Source: an uncultured Treponema sp.
Lineage (GTDB): Bacteria; Spirochaetota; Spirochaetia; Treponematales; Treponemataceae
Reading direction: 5' to 3'
Length of the DNA: 64,000 nucleotides
NCBI GenBank assembly: GCA_945877425.1
Contig: CAMCRZ010000005.1
Coordinates: forward strand, 39,633 to 103,632
The notes beneath the pieces were generated by a model. The model made no database searches, was not told the DNA's origin, and was given only the letters and a program-made list of their open reading frames with translations. Shown in pieces: positions 1-8,973 of this stretch. The translations under genes were made by a program, and so were the position numbers. Numbering within the stretch: position 1 is the stretch's first letter; each line of letters begins with the position of its first letter.

Positions 1-1122
1 GGAAAAGGCGGTGTAGGAAAAAGCCTTCTCAGTGCAAACCTTGCAATCACTTTAGGAAAAGCCGGAAAAAAAGTTCTCCTTGTAGACCTTGATTTAGGTG
101 CGTCAAACCTTCACCTTGTTATTGGCCAGCAGTCGCCAAAAGTGGGGCTTGGTACGTTTCTTACAGGTCAGTCAAAATTTGAAGAACTGATTATAAAAAC
201 TGATTACGACAACGTAGACTTTATTGCAGGTGATTCTGAAATTCCCGGACTTACTTCGCTTAAAGTGTCACAGAAAAATGAGCTTATAAAAAACTTTACC
301 CGTTCAAGCTACGACTACCTTATTTTAGATTTAGGCGCAGGAACTCACCTTACAATTCTTGATATGTTTCTTCTTTCGCCGCAGGGAATTATAGTAACGG
401 CTCCAACTGTAACTGCAACACTAAACGGCTATCTCTTTCTTAAAAATATTGTTTTCAGGATGATGTACAACACTTTCAAAAAAACTTCTCCTGCCTACAC
501 TTATCTTGAATCTTTAAAACATGATTCTGCTTCACTGCAAAGGCTTTACATTCCAAAGCTTGTTGAAAATCTTGAACGCTCGGATCCTGTTGAAACTGCA
601 CTGTTCAAAAAACGAATGAAAGAATTTCATCCACGTCTTATTTTAAATATGATTGACGATCCTAAAGATGCAGAGCGTGCTCAGAAAATACGTCGTTCGT
701 GCCAGCAGTATCTTGGTCTGGACATAGAGCATCTTGGAGTAATTTACCGTGACACTACTCAGGACAAAGCTCTTGCTTCAAGGCTGCCGGTTGTAGTTTA
801 CAAGCCTCAGTCAATTATAGGTCAGGCAATTACGCGTATTGCAGAAAAAATCATTCAGTCAGAAACGCTTACATTTGACGAAGATTACGACATTACGCAA
901 GCTTCCGATACTTCTTTTGAAATTGCAAGCGAAGAAGCAACTGATGACTTTAGCCAGAAAATGGCTTATATTGAAGAACTGGCTGGAACCGGAGCGCTTA
1001 CTTTAGGCGAATTAGCTGAAACTTTAAAACAACAGCAGTTTGAGTTAGACTGTCTGAAAAAAGAAAATACTATGCTTAAGAAAAAACTTCTTGATGCAGC
1101 GGCAAAGGGTTACAAAATATGA
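1..1122 (+). CDS. FlhG/MinD-family P-loop ATPase, 5' end cut by the window
   Basis: The reading frame is open from the first base, which encodes a deviant Walker A motif (GKGGVGKS), so the true start lies upstream. A second nucleotide-binding strand follows (LLVDLDLGASNLH, about residues 27-39) and a switch-like DLGAG further on. These features place it in the SIMIBI ParA/MinD/FlhG group, which positions flagella or division machinery at the membrane. The C-terminal 60 residues are charged and look like a coiled coil ending in a Lys-rich segment. An FlhG-like (YlxH) role in flagellar number is the best guess for a spirochaete, but MinD or a generic ParA cannot be excluded because the N-terminus is missing. 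Its TGA overlaps the ATG of lgt by four bases (ATGA), indicating translational coupling. Confidence 0.85.
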   Translation, partial: GKGGVGKSLLSANLAITLGKAGKKVLLVDLDLGASNLHLVIGQQSPKVGLGTFLTGQSKFEELIIKTDYDNVDFIAGDSEIPGLTSLKVSQKNELIKNFTRSSYDYLILDLGAGTHLTILDMFLLSPQGIIVTAPTVTATLNGYLFLKNIVFRMMYNTFKKTSPAYTYLESLKHDSASLQRLYIPKLVENLERSDPVETALFKKRMKEFHPRLILNMIDDPKDAERAQKIRRSCQQYLGLDIEHLGVIYRDTTQDKALASRLPVVVYKPQSIIGQAITRIAEKIIQSETLTFDEDYDITQASDTSFEIASEEATDDFSQKMAYIEELAGTGALTLGELAETLKQQQFELDCLKKENTMLKKKLLDAAAKGYKI

Positions 1123-2117
1123 CAAACTTTCTTTACATCAATTATCCTTCGTGGATTCATCCTGTGATTTTTCCGAATGTGCCTGTACTTGGTTTAATCC
1201 GATGGTATGGCTTAATGTACATTTTTGCTTTTGCAACGGCATACTTTGTTCTTTCAAAATTGCGGAAAGAAGGTGCGCTGGACACAAGTAATTACAAAGC
1301 TTCGGAAGATGATCTGTTCAGCTTTATTGCTTTCGGAATTGTTTTCCTGCTTATTGGCGCAAGAGTTTTTTCTACATTAGTTTACGACACTTCAGGAGAT
1401 TACTGGAAAAAGCCGTGGCTTATTTTCTGGCCTTTTGATTCAGACGGACACTTTACAGGTTTAGCAGGAATGTCTTACCACGGCGGATTTATAGGCGGAC
1501 TTTTCGGCATGATTTTGTGGTGCATCATTCATAAAAAACCTATGTGGAAGTGGATTGATGCAATGTGTGTTGCAATTCCTTTAGGCTACACTTTTGGAAG
1601 AATAGGCAACTTTATGAACGGAGAACTTTTCGGACGCATTACAACTGCGCCATGGGGAATTGTTTTTCCTTACGCACAACGATTCAGTGCAAGCGAGCCT
1701 TGGGTTGTAGAGTTTGCTAAAAAAATCGGAATGGAAATTCCTTCAAATGCAATTACTGTAAACTTACCGCGCCATCCGAGCCAGCTTTACGAAGCACTTT
1801 TTGAAGGGCTGTTCCTCTGGTCAGTTTTGTGGGTTCTTAGAAAGCACAAGCCTTTCGACGGATTTCTTGGCGCCTGCTATACAATCGGTTATGGTTTAGT
1901 AAGATTTGTTATAGAATATTTCCGTGAACCAGATGCAGATTTAGGATTCAGGCTGAGCAAAGACGGAAGTGAAGCTCTTTACACAAACACTTCTTTACTG
2001 AATATTTCTACCGGGCAGATTTTATGTTTCGGAATGATTTTGTTCGGAATTATCCTGATGATTTCGCTGTATTTTGTCAGCAGGAAAAGTAAATCTAAAA
2101 ATCAGATAAAAAAATAA
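1119..2117 (+). CDS. lgt: Prolipoprotein diacylglyceryl transferase
   Basis: Lgt transfers diacylglycerol from phosphatidylglycerol to the lipobox cysteine of prolipoproteins in the inner membrane, the first step of lipoprotein maturation. The 332-residue protein is strongly hydrophobic with several membrane segments. It carries the family signature GRIGNFMNGELFG near residue 165 and the conserved HGGFIGG loop near residue 120. A Pro-Ser-Gln-Leu-Tyr-Glu motif near residue 225 is also typical. The length is slightly above the usual 260-300. The start overlaps the preceding ATPase stop codon. This enzyme would serve the many lipoproteins encoded in this window. A strong terminator follows the stop codon. 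Confidence 0.96.
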   Translation: MTNFLYINYPSWIHPVIFPNVPVLGLIRWYGLMYIFAFATAYFVLSKLRKEGALDTSNYKASEDDLFSFIAFGIVFLLIGARVFSTLVYDTSGDYWKKPWLIFWPFDSDGHFTGLAGMSYHGGFIGGLFGMILWCIIHKKPMWKWIDAMCVAIPLGYTFGRIGNFMNGELFGRITTAPWGIVFPYAQRFSASEPWVVEFAKKIGMEIPSNAITVNLPRHPSQLYEALFEGLFLWSVLWVLRKHKPFDGFLGACYTIGYGLVRFVIEYFREPDADLGFRLSKDGSEALYTNTSLLNISTGQILCFGMILFGIILMISLYFVSRKSKSKNQIKK

Positions 2118-2130
2118 ACGCTTATGAGAA

Positions 2131-2168
2131 AAGCCCCAATCTTGAGTTTTCAAGACTGAGGCTTTTTT
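2131..2168. terminator. Bidirectional intrinsic terminator between lgt and the AICAR formyltransferase gene
   Basis: A 15-bp stem (AAGCCCCAATCTTGA paired with TCAAGACTGAGGCTT, few mismatches) with a 4-nt loop is followed by a T run on the plus strand. The minus strand also has TTTT after the stem. It lies between convergent genes. Confidence 0.85.
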
Positions 2169-2171
2169 ATT

Positions 2172-3344
2172 TTAGTGATGGAAAAGTCTGATTCCGTTAA
2201 AGACCATTGCAATGTTGTATTTGTTGCAAACTTCAATTACGTTATCATCACGTACGGAACCGCCTGGCTGAGCTATAACTTTTACGCCGCTTCTGTGAGC
2301 ACGTTCAATGTTATCGCCAAACGGGAAAAATGCATCGCTTCCTAAAGCAACGTCTGTGTTTTTTGCAATCCATGCTTTTCTTTCTTCACGGGTAAATTCC
2401 TGAGGCTTAACTTTAAAGAAATTCTGCCACACTCCTTCTGCAAGAACGTCCTGTGCATCATCACTTGTGTAAACGTCAATTGTATTGTCTCTGTCGGCAC
2501 GCTTAATGTCGTCTTTAAACTGAAGTTCCAGCACTTTCGGACACTGACGAAGCCACCATTTGTCTGCCTTATCGCCTGCAAGTCTTGTACAGTGAATGCG
2601 GCTCTGCTGTCCTGCTCCAATGCCTATTGCCTGACCGTCTTTTACATAGCAAACTGAATTTGACTGTGTGTATTTTAAAATAATCAGCGCAATTTTAAGG
2701 TTGTCTTTTTCTTCATCAGTAAGAGATTTATTTTCTGTTACGAAATTTGAAAGCGAATCATCATTTATTTTAATAAAATTGTGTCCCTGTTCAAATGTAA
2801 CTCCAAAGACCTGCTTTTTTTCTGTTTCAGGCGGAATGTAATTTTCATCAATCTGAAGAACGCAATAACTGCCCTTTTTCTTTGCCTTAAGGATTTCAAG
2901 TGCATCTTCATCGTAAGACGGTGCAATTATTCCATCGCTTACTTCTTTTTTTATAAGCAATGCTGTTGCTTTGTCACATTTGTCGCTTAAAGAAATAAAG
3001 TCACCGAAAGAAGACATTCTGTCTGCGCCTCTTGCACGGGCATACGCACAGGCTAAAGGTGTAAGTTCCACGTCATCTGTGTAATAGATTTTTTTAAGTG
3101 TGTCGCTTAACGGTCTTCCAACTGCTGCTCCTGCCGGAGAAACGTGTTTAAAAGAAGTTGCTGCAGGAAGCCCTGTTGCTTCTTTTAGTTCTTTTACAAG
3201 CTGCCAGCCGTTAAGTGCATCAAGAAGATTAATGTATCCAGGCTTACCGTTTAAAACTGTAACAGGCAAGTCTCCGTCTTCCATAAAAACCCTAGCAGGT
3301 TTCTGATTTGGATTGCATCCGTATTTCAACTGAAGTTCTTTCAT
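2172..3344 (-). CDS. Stand-alone AICAR formyltransferase (PurH C-terminal domain type)
   Basis: This would catalyse transfer of a formyl group from 10-formyl-THF to AICAR, the penultimate step of purine synthesis. The protein (about 390 residues) corresponds only to the formyltransferase half of PurH. It has the catalytic Lys-His motif KHVSPAGAA near residue 65, GSDAFFPFGDN near residue 340 and QPGGSVRDDNVI close to the C-terminus. The MGS-like IMP cyclohydrolase domain that normally precedes it is absent, so that step must be encoded elsewhere or done by an unrelated enzyme. I place the start at the ATG that gives MKELQLKYG. A TTG three codons upstream is possible, and neither has a good ribosome binding site. 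purD, from the same pathway, is at the far end of the window. Confidence 0.88.
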   Translation of the reverse strand: MKELQLKYGCNPNQKPARVFMEDGDLPVTVLNGKPGYINLLDALNGWQLVKELKEATGLPAATSFKHVSPAGAAVGRPLSDTLKKIYYTDDVELTPLACAYARARGADRMSSFGDFISLSDKCDKATALLIKKEVSDGIIAPSYDEDALEILKAKKKGSYCVLQIDENYIPPETEKKQVFGVTFEQGHNFIKINDDSLSNFVTENKSLTDEEKDNLKIALIILKYTQSNSVCYVKDGQAIGIGAGQQSRIHCTRLAGDKADKWWLRQCPKVLELQFKDDIKRADRDNTIDVYTSDDAQDVLAEGVWQNFFKVKPQEFTREERKAWIAKNTDVALGSDAFFPFGDNIERAHRSGVKVIAQPGGSVRDDNVIEVCNKYNIAMVFNGIRLFHH

Positions 3345-3425
3345 GATGTACAACTATAAAGGAATTATGCACTTTTGAGAAGTGCAGGCTTCTTCTTCAA
3401 ACATGCATTGCAGAAAACTGCAGCA

Positions 3426-4082
3426 TCAGGAGCACAGAAGGGCTTTTACTTCGCTGGTGGAACTGCAAATGTAGTCGGCCTTACATTCAGTAAATTCTTC
3501 CCTTGTGCCAAATCCCCACAAAATGCCCATGCACTCTAAACCGGCAAGATGAGCACCGTTTACATCGTAGTGTCTGTCACCAATCATAAGGACTTTGTCT
3601 TTTTTGTCAGTTAAATGCTGGGATTCAAGAACGTATTTTATAACATCAATTTTGTTAACCCTTGACTTTTCTTCCGTATCACTTCCGCCGATAAAATCAA
3701 AAAGTTCCGTAAGATTATTTTTTTTAAGAATTTCCCTTGCATAAATTTCAGGCTTGCTTGTTGCAACACAAACTTTTTTTCCTGCATTACGCAAAGACTG
3801 AATCAAATCAATTACACCGTCGTAAACAGTACAGTCAAACATTCTGCCTTTAGCGTATTCTTTTCTGTAAACATCGATTGCATTGCGAATTTCACTTTCC
3901 GGCAAATGAAGGATATTTGAAAAACTTTCGTAAAGGGGCGGCCCAATCATTTTGTTGTAAAGGGATTTATCTATATCAAGATTGTAATATTCAACAACTT
4001 TATCAAAAGACTTAAAAACTCCAGGCGAAGTATTAAAAATCGTTCCGTCAAAATCAAAAAGGATATAATCAAACTTTTTCAT
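3426..4082 (-). CDS. HAD-family phosphatase, phosphoglycolate phosphatase-like
   Basis: The 218-residue protein is a complete HAD subfamily IA phosphatase. It has motif I DFDGTIFNT at residues 9-17 (nucleophile and acid aspartates), motif II ATSKPE near residue 113, a conserved lysine region around residue 140 and motif IV GDRHYDVNGA near residue 175. The cap is the small helical type seen in Gph/PpaX. Members hydrolyse small phosphate esters such as 2-phosphoglycolate or pyrophosphate in the cytoplasm, and the substrate cannot be read from sequence. It starts with MKKFDYILF and is transcribed divergently from the PilZ-like gene. The gap to the upstream AICAR formyltransferase gene is about 80 bp, so the two may be co-transcribed. 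Confidence 0.88.
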   Translation of the reverse strand: MKKFDYILFDFDGTIFNTSPGVFKSFDKVVEYYNLDIDKSLYNKMIGPPLYESFSNILHLPESEIRNAIDVYRKEYAKGRMFDCTVYDGVIDLIQSLRNAGKKVCVATSKPEIYAREILKKNNLTELFDFIGGSDTEEKSRVNKIDVIKYVLESQHLTDKKDKVLMIGDRHYDVNGAHLAGLECMGILWGFGTREEFTECKADYICSSTSEVKALLCS

Positions 4083-4202
4083 AACGCATATTATATATTT
4101 TAAACAAATTTTTTAACAGTTAAGTTTGTAATTTTCTGTAAATCAAACACTTTTCCGAAAAAATACAGGTTTATTAAAAAAAATTAAATTAAAACCCAAA
4201 AC

Positions 4203-4231
4203 TTGACTAACAAAGTTTTTTTTCATACTAT
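4203..4231 (+). promoter_or_regulatory. Sigma-70-type promoter for the PilZ-like/TPR operon
   Basis: TTGACT, a 17-nt spacer, then TACTAT. It lies about 85 bp before the PilZ-like start codon in an AT-rich 235-bp divergent intergenic region. The remainder of that region shows A/T tracts but no other clear element. Confidence 0.6.
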
Positions 4232-4317
4232 GAGCCTGCACTTTCATCAGTGTTTTATGAAAAAAAAATCAATTTTATTACTTGATATTGAAGTATTATT
4301 AAATTATCATTTGAAAT

Positions 4318-5370
4318 ATGGCTATTGTTACAAGTCAAATCTCTTCCAGATTTTACGAAGAGTATAAAGATACAGAAATTACTTTTACTAAAGAAATAAT
4401 TCACGTACTTTCTATGGATCCCAGACAGATTTATATTAAGTGCGCCGGTTCACAATGGCCTTGTATTATAAATTCCACGTCTTTTAACTTAGCACGCATA
4501 ATAATCGGAACAACTGGCGGTGCATTCCAGCAGCTAGCAAAAAAAGACCCTCCTCCTGTAAACTTAAGGTTTAGTTTTTATTCTCAGGATGGTCAGCCAA
4601 TAAATTTCTTTGTAGGCGGAAAAGTTAATTCAATTCAGGCTTACAGAGGCGGAAAAGATCTCGCTGTTGTTACAATAAGCTATACGCAGCGTCCGCCGGA
4701 AGATTTAATTCTTAAAATAGGTCACCTTCTTGATGCAAACGTTAATTTTGTCCGCAGAAAAAACGAACGCATTGTTGCAACTCCGGAAAATTTAAGAAAA
4801 CTCGGCATTGAAAAAAAGGAAATTTCCGCTTCAATTGACAACATTACACGCAACTGCATTATTCAAAGCTTGTCTTTTGGAAGCTGCCAGATTATCCTTA
4901 TGGGTTTAGCCCAGTTCCTTAAGGGAAAGCCTGTAACCATTAAGTTTGAATTTGAAGATCCACACGACGTTATTACAATGACAGGAAGCATTTCCGAAGT
5001 TTCTCCTATTAAAAACAGGAAAGATATTGTTTCCGCAACTGTTACATACAATCCTGATTTAATACCTTTGCCTTATAAACTTCACATAAACAGTTTCCTT
5101 ATGGTTTTACGCAAGCAAGACAGCAAGGTACGCTTTGAAGGAGAACCGCCTGTTGCTTCTGTTAAAGATGCACTTAAAGAGGCAGCCCCTTCCGCAGAGC
5201 AAAATCCTGCTAAAGAAGATGCAACTGTTTTCCAGAACGATGAAACTGCAGCCGTAAGTGAAAACGCTGAAACTTCACAAAATGCAGACCCAACGGAAAA
5301 TACTAAAGCTGCACAAAATACAGCTGACTCTGCTGAACAAAACGAGCCGGAAAAAACCGATTCAAATTAA
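4318..5370 (+). CDS. PilZ-like (c-di-GMP effector type) protein with acidic tail
   Basis: The 350-residue soluble protein has two beta-rich halves. The first (about 25-130) resembles the N-terminal PilZN-type domain found in treponemal PilZ proteins. The second (about 150-260) has the PilZ-like order of a basic stretch (KEISASIDNITRN) followed by a beta strand with SLSFGSCQIIL, then a long strand near VSATVTYN. The canonical RxxxR and D/NxSxxG motifs are only loosely matched, so c-di-GMP binding is uncertain. The last 85 residues are low-complexity, rich in Ala, Glu, Asn and Thr, and probably disordered. It lies 22 bp before the TPR gene and probably forms an operon with it. A role in motility or surface signalling is inference from the family. 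Confidence 0.6.
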   Translation: MAIVTSQISSRFYEEYKDTEITFTKEIIHVLSMDPRQIYIKCAGSQWPCIINSTSFNLARIIIGTTGGAFQQLAKKDPPPVNLRFSFYSQDGQPINFFVGGKVNSIQAYRGGKDLAVVTISYTQRPPEDLILKIGHLLDANVNFVRRKNERIVATPENLRKLGIEKKEISASIDNITRNCIIQSLSFGSCQIILMGLAQFLKGKPVTIKFEFEDPHDVITMTGSISEVSPIKNRKDIVSATVTYNPDLIPLPYKLHINSFLMVLRKQDSKVRFEGEPPVASVKDALKEAAPSAEQNPAKEDATVFQNDETAAVSENAETSQNADPTENTKAAQNTADSAEQNEPEKTDSN

Positions 5371-5392
5371 AATTTAAAGTATCAGGAAAATT

Positions 5393-6538
5393 ATGAACAG
5401 TAACTCATTAGACACAATTTATTTTGTAAAATTACCTAAAGATTTTAAACTTTCAAACAATGCGCTGAACATAAATCCGGAAATTCCTTTGCCTGTTCAA
5501 AAAAAAGACAGAGATGATTCTGATTCTTTTAATATGGCTGATCTTAGCGAAGAACAGATTCTTGCAGGAATTCTTACTGTTTTAGCTTACGATACGAAAA
5601 ACGAAAACCTTGACTATTACAGGGATTTTATTAAAAAAGTCAGGCCTAATCTTAAAAAGGAACTTGCAGAAGCAGCTATTCTGAAAACTAAAAACGAAGA
5701 GTGGGATTTAGCTGAAGAAATCTGGATGTCACTTCACGGGCTTGATCCGGAAGACAAGGCTATTGTTTTAAATATGGCACTTTTCTTTGATCAGAAAGCA
5801 GACAGTTACAGGAAAGGCAATCTTTTTGATGATGCTGACGCTTACGATTCAACGGCTTTAGAATATTATAAAAATGCAATGAACAGTTCGCCTGAATTGC
5901 CGGACGCATTTTTTAACGCAGGCTTTTTTTACCTTAAGCAGCGTAATTTTAAGGAAGCAAAAAGCTGTTTTGAAAACTATGTTGCCCTAACTGCTGATTT
6001 TAAGGACGATGAACTTGGCGAAAACGGCATTTATAAAAAAGAACGGGCTCAGGAACTTATAAATAAAATTTCAAACCGTAATCTGGAAAACGAACGTTTC
6101 TACAAGGCAAATGAGCTTATAAAGGAAAACAAGCTAGAAGAAGCTTTAGAACAAATCCGTCTTTTTACACAGGACAATCCTAACGTCTGGAATGCATGGT
6201 TTATGATGGGCTGGATTTTCAGAAGAATGGAACGTTACCAGGAAGCAATGCAGGCGTTTACAAAAGCCCAGGAATTTGAAGGTGGCGATGAAAATCCGGA
6301 CACTTTAAACGAACTTGCAATATGCCAGATGGAAACAGGCGACTTTAAAGGTGCAAAGGAAAATCTTTACAAAGCGCTTTCTATAGACGGCGACAACATA
6401 AAAGTTATAAGCAATTTAGGCTACTTAAGTTTAAAAACAGGCGACACAGAAGATGCCAAAGGTTTCTTTAATACAGTTCTGGAAATAAGCCCTGACGACA
6501 AAATTGCCCAATACGAACTTTCAAAACTTAATGATTAA
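5393..6538 (+). CDS. Tetratricopeptide repeat protein
   Basis: The protein has 381 residues, no signal peptide and several helical TPR units. Clear repeats lie near residues 160-195 (ELPDAFFNAGFFYLKQRNFKEA), 235-300 (WNAWFMMGWIFRRMERYQEA) and 305-380 (LNELAICQMETGDFKGA and ISNLGYLSLKTGDTEDA). TPRs are protein-interaction scaffolds, and no catalytic domain is visible. The first 100 residues are charged and unassigned. A ribosome binding site (CAGGAAA) lies just before the ATG. It follows the PilZ-like gene closely, suggesting the two proteins work together, and its transcription runs into an inverted repeat before the convergent DUF192 gene. Confidence 0.85.
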   Translation: MNSNSLDTIYFVKLPKDFKLSNNALNINPEIPLPVQKKDRDDSDSFNMADLSEEQILAGILTVLAYDTKNENLDYYRDFIKKVRPNLKKELAEAAILKTKNEEWDLAEEIWMSLHGLDPEDKAIVLNMALFFDQKADSYRKGNLFDDADAYDSTALEYYKNAMNSSPELPDAFFNAGFFYLKQRNFKEAKSCFENYVALTADFKDDELGENGIYKKERAQELINKISNRNLENERFYKANELIKENKLEEALEQIRLFTQDNPNVWNAWFMMGWIFRRMERYQEAMQAFTKAQEFEGGDENPDTLNELAICQMETGDFKGAKENLYKALSIDGDNIKVISNLGYLSLKTGDTEDAKGFFNTVLEISPDDKIAQYELSKLND

Positions 6539-6553
6539 GTTACATTTTCCGTC

Positions 6554-6574
6554 ATGCTGAATTTGTTTCAGCAT
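6554..6574. terminator. Inverted repeat, terminator-like, between convergent genes
   Basis: ATGCTGAA and TTCAGCAT form an 8-bp stem around a short loop, with T-rich sequence downstream on the plus strand. The wording (GTCATGCTGAA..TTTCAGCATCTC) recalls a short intergenic palindrome I have seen in many unrelated bacterial genomes, so it may also be a small dispersed repeat. Confidence 0.5.
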
Positions 6575-6575
6575 C

Positions 6576-7094
6576 TCATTTTGCTTTTTTATTCAGTTTA
6601 GATTCTTTTTGCCATTCAGGCTTGATTTTCGGGATAATTACTTTATCGCCGGTTTTAATGCCTGCTTTTTCGTACCAGCCTTGAGGAACTTCCAGAGCAT
6701 AACGCACAGACCTTGAACTGTTTACGCTTGCTGTAGAAAATGGCTTCATATCAAGAAGATCAGTAATTGTGCCGTCACGTAAAATGTAGGCAATGCTTAA
6801 AGGGTGAGGACAGTCTTTCATCCAGAAACTGCGGAAATCATCGTTTTCAAAAACAAACAGCATTCCTGTCCCTTCTGGAATTTCAGTGCGGTTCATAAAG
6901 CCGTAATTGCGCTCTTCGCTGCGGACTGCAACTTCTGCAACAAGCTTAACGGAAGAACCGTCAGTTTTTTCTATTACAACTTCAGCTTGAGGCAAAAGAA
7001 ACTTTCGCTTGTCTGTATTACAAGATGCCACTGACTGAATAAAAACTGCCAGACATAAAACAGATATTAAAAACTTAACTAAAGATTTTTTCAT
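6576..7094 (-). CDS. DUF192 family lipoprotein
   Basis: The 172-residue protein starts with a lipoprotein signal peptide (hydrophobic stretch, then lipobox VASC, cysteine near residue 25). The body matches DUF192, with VAVRSEERNYGFMNRTE followed by GMLFVFENDDFRSFWMKDC and LSIAYILRDG. The family is found in bacteria and archaea as small secreted or membrane-anchored beta proteins of unknown biochemical function. It would sit at the periplasmic or outer-membrane face after Lgt processing. Its ATG overlaps the stop of the preceding gene by one base (TAATG), so it is the last gene of a three-gene minus-strand run starting at the cNMP-binding protein. Confidence 0.88.
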   Translation of the reverse strand: MKKSLVKFLISVLCLAVFIQSVASCNTDKRKFLLPQAEVVIEKTDGSSVKLVAEVAVRSEERNYGFMNRTEIPEGTGMLFVFENDDFRSFWMKDCPHPLSIAYILRDGTITDLLDMKPFSTASVNSSRSVRYALEVPQGWYEKAGIKTGDKVIIPKIKPEWQKESKLNKKAK

Positions 7095-7651
7095 TATAAG
7101 CCTTCCAGAAAATCCTGAGCACGCTGTTCCTGAATTGTCTTATCAACGTAATTTTCTTCAAGAATTTTATCGTACACTTTTTTGTCTGTATATTTTAAAG
7201 CAAGAGGACGTTCCAGACTCATTATGACATCTTCATCATTCCACTGTGCTTTTTCAGGATTAAAATTTTCAGGCTCACCGTACTTGCTGCATAATTTTGA
7301 AAATATGGAAAAATAATCCATTTTAGAAGTCTTAACGTTAATGGTAATAACGTAAAGCTTTCCTTCATAAAACTGAAACCAGCATTTTTCTAAAAAAGAA
7401 TAAGGTGCAGTTTTTAAAGTATCTGTTTCAATAAGAACATCTTCCTGTCTTGGCAAAAGTGAAACGTCTCTGTCGCCTCTGTAGCCAAACTGACTGTCTT
7501 TTTTAAGTTCAGCCTTTACTTCTTCTACAGTCATGCCAAGCTTTATGTTCCCGTAACCGGACGGAAGTTGATTTTCCTGCTGAGCAAAAACTTCTGCCGT
7601 AAAAATAAAAAGTAAACAAAATAATTTTAATGTTTTACAAGACATTTTCAT
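7094..7651 (-). CDS. Secreted hypothetical protein
   Basis: I do not recognise the family. The 185-residue product has a cleavable signal peptide (MKMSCKTLKLF, hydrophobic core, cleavage near AEVFAQ) and no lipobox at the cleavage site. The mature part begins with a small motif (YGNIKLGMTVEEVKAELKK) typical of short periplasmic alpha-beta proteins in which 'LGM..eeV...L' opens a helix. Several aromatic beta strands follow (CWFQFYEGKLYVITINV). It abuts the cNMP-binding protein stop (TAA directly followed by ATG) and overlaps the DUF192 start, so it is translationally coupled to both. A role with the DUF192 lipoprotein in the envelope is a guess from context. Confidence 0.75.
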   Translation of the reverse strand: MKMSCKTLKLFCLLFIFTAEVFAQQENQLPSGYGNIKLGMTVEEVKAELKKDSQFGYRGDRDVSLLPRQEDVLIETDTLKTAPYSFLEKCWFQFYEGKLYVITINVKTSKMDYFSIFSKLCSKYGEPENFNPEKAQWNDEDVIMSLERPLALKYTDKKVYDKILEENYVDKTIQEQRAQDFLEGL

Positions 7652-8854
7652 TTATTTAGCTTCGATTGCCCTTCTGTTACTCTGCTTGCGGTAAAATGCT
7701 GCCTGACGCACAAGTTCTGCTACATCAGGAACATAGATTTTTCCTTCAATAATGCGGACATTCTGGTCACGTATGAAAAATTCAATAGGTGTGTTGGCTT
7801 CGGAATCAGTGTAGCCGCAAAGTTTAGCTATATCGTTTGGAGTTAAGTCTGTGTTGTAGCCAGTTCCCTTTGCAACTGTGATTTTCTTTACTTCAATCTG
7901 AAGGGCAAGCATATCAACCATCTTTTCACGAGGTTCTTTAAGCTGAGTGTTTACAAGCTGACGATACATTGACCACAATCTGTCTGCCAAAGTTGTAGTT
8001 AAACGTGCAATAAGCTGTGCCTGAGTTGCAACCATCTGGTCAAAGTTAGAGCGGTTTATTGTCATAAGCTTGCAGTTTTCGTGAGCAATTGCACAGGCTG
8101 AGCGTGGCTTGTTTTCCAGAAGTGCCATTTCCCCGAACATATCACCTTTTTTCAAAAGAGCCAGCGTTACTTCCGAACCGTCTACAACTCTTGAAATACG
8201 CACTGAACCTTCCTGAATAATAAACATATCAGCACCAGTCTGACATTCGGAAAAAATCATATTGCCTTTTGCATAAACACGCAGCAAATCCGACGTTGAT
8301 TCAAGATAAGGAGCATTTACTTTTGGCTTAAGGGCTTTAAAATATTTGACAGCATCATCAATACTCTGACCGTTTGGACATTGCTTTAAATACTGATAAT
8401 AACCGTAAACTGCTGCTTCAAAATTTCCTATCTTCTGAAAATAAGAAGCTGTGGTAAAAAGATGCTCCGGTGTTTCTATGGAAGTTTTCTTAAGCGTAAT
8501 TTTAGTAAGGTTGTCGTTAAGACTGCGCATATTTCTTGAAAATGCACGGATAATCTTCATTGCAACAGATGTATTGTGAGCAATAAGTTCAGGGTATTGT
8601 TCCCGCTTTACAATGATTGCCGTTACATTTGTTACAGCAACTACAGTTTCCGTTTGGGAATGACCTGTCATACAAGGAATAACGCCTACAAAATCACCTG
8701 GTCCAAGCATAACATTTGAATTTCCAGGCAATTGAGTTTCGTGGTAACAACGCACTTTTCCACTTTGAATAATGTAAAATCTGTCTGTGGCTGGAGTACC
8801 TTCAACTAAAATATAAGAATTTTGTGTAAATGTAACCATTCCAAGCTGTAGCAT
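7652..8854 (-). CDS. Double cyclic-nucleotide-binding-domain protein, Crp-like
   Basis: The protein has about 400 residues with two cNMP-binding beta-barrels. The first (about residues 5-110) lacks the full phosphate-binding cassette. The second (about 185-300) has an intact one (FGEMALLENKPRSACAIA). The C-terminal 100 residues may form a helical, winged-helix-like region (LTPNDIAKLCGY). T. pallidum TP0089, next to murB and cysS, has the same description as I recall. I set the start at the ATG giving MLQLGMVTF because AAGGTGG lies just upstream at proper spacing. An in-frame ATG eight codons earlier (to 8878) lacks such a site. It could be a transcription factor or a sensor without DNA binding. 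It heads a coupled three-gene run. Confidence 0.85.
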   Translation of the reverse strand: MLQLGMVTFTQNSYILVEGTPATDRFYIIQSGKVRCYHETQLPGNSNVMLGPGDFVGVIPCMTGHSQTETVVAVTNVTAIIVKREQYPELIAHNTSVAMKIIRAFSRNMRSLNDNLTKITLKKTSIETPEHLFTTASYFQKIGNFEAAVYGYYQYLKQCPNGQSIDDAVKYFKALKPKVNAPYLESTSDLLRVYAKGNMIFSECQTGADMFIIQEGSVRISRVVDGSEVTLALLKKGDMFGEMALLENKPRSACAIAHENCKLMTINRSNFDQMVATQAQLIARLTTTLADRLWSMYRQLVNTQLKEPREKMVDMLALQIEVKKITVAKGTGYNTDLTPNDIAKLCGYTDSEANTPIEFFIRDQNVRIIEGKIYVPDVAELVRQAAFYRKQSNRRAIEAK

Positions 8855-8973
8855 TTTTACCACCTTAACTTTTAACATTAAAACGTAAAGCTTCAGAAAA
8901 CTTAATTTTCGGAAACATCACTTATATAAAATTGCAAATATGCAGTACTTCCTTTAAAAATCGGCATTTTAAA

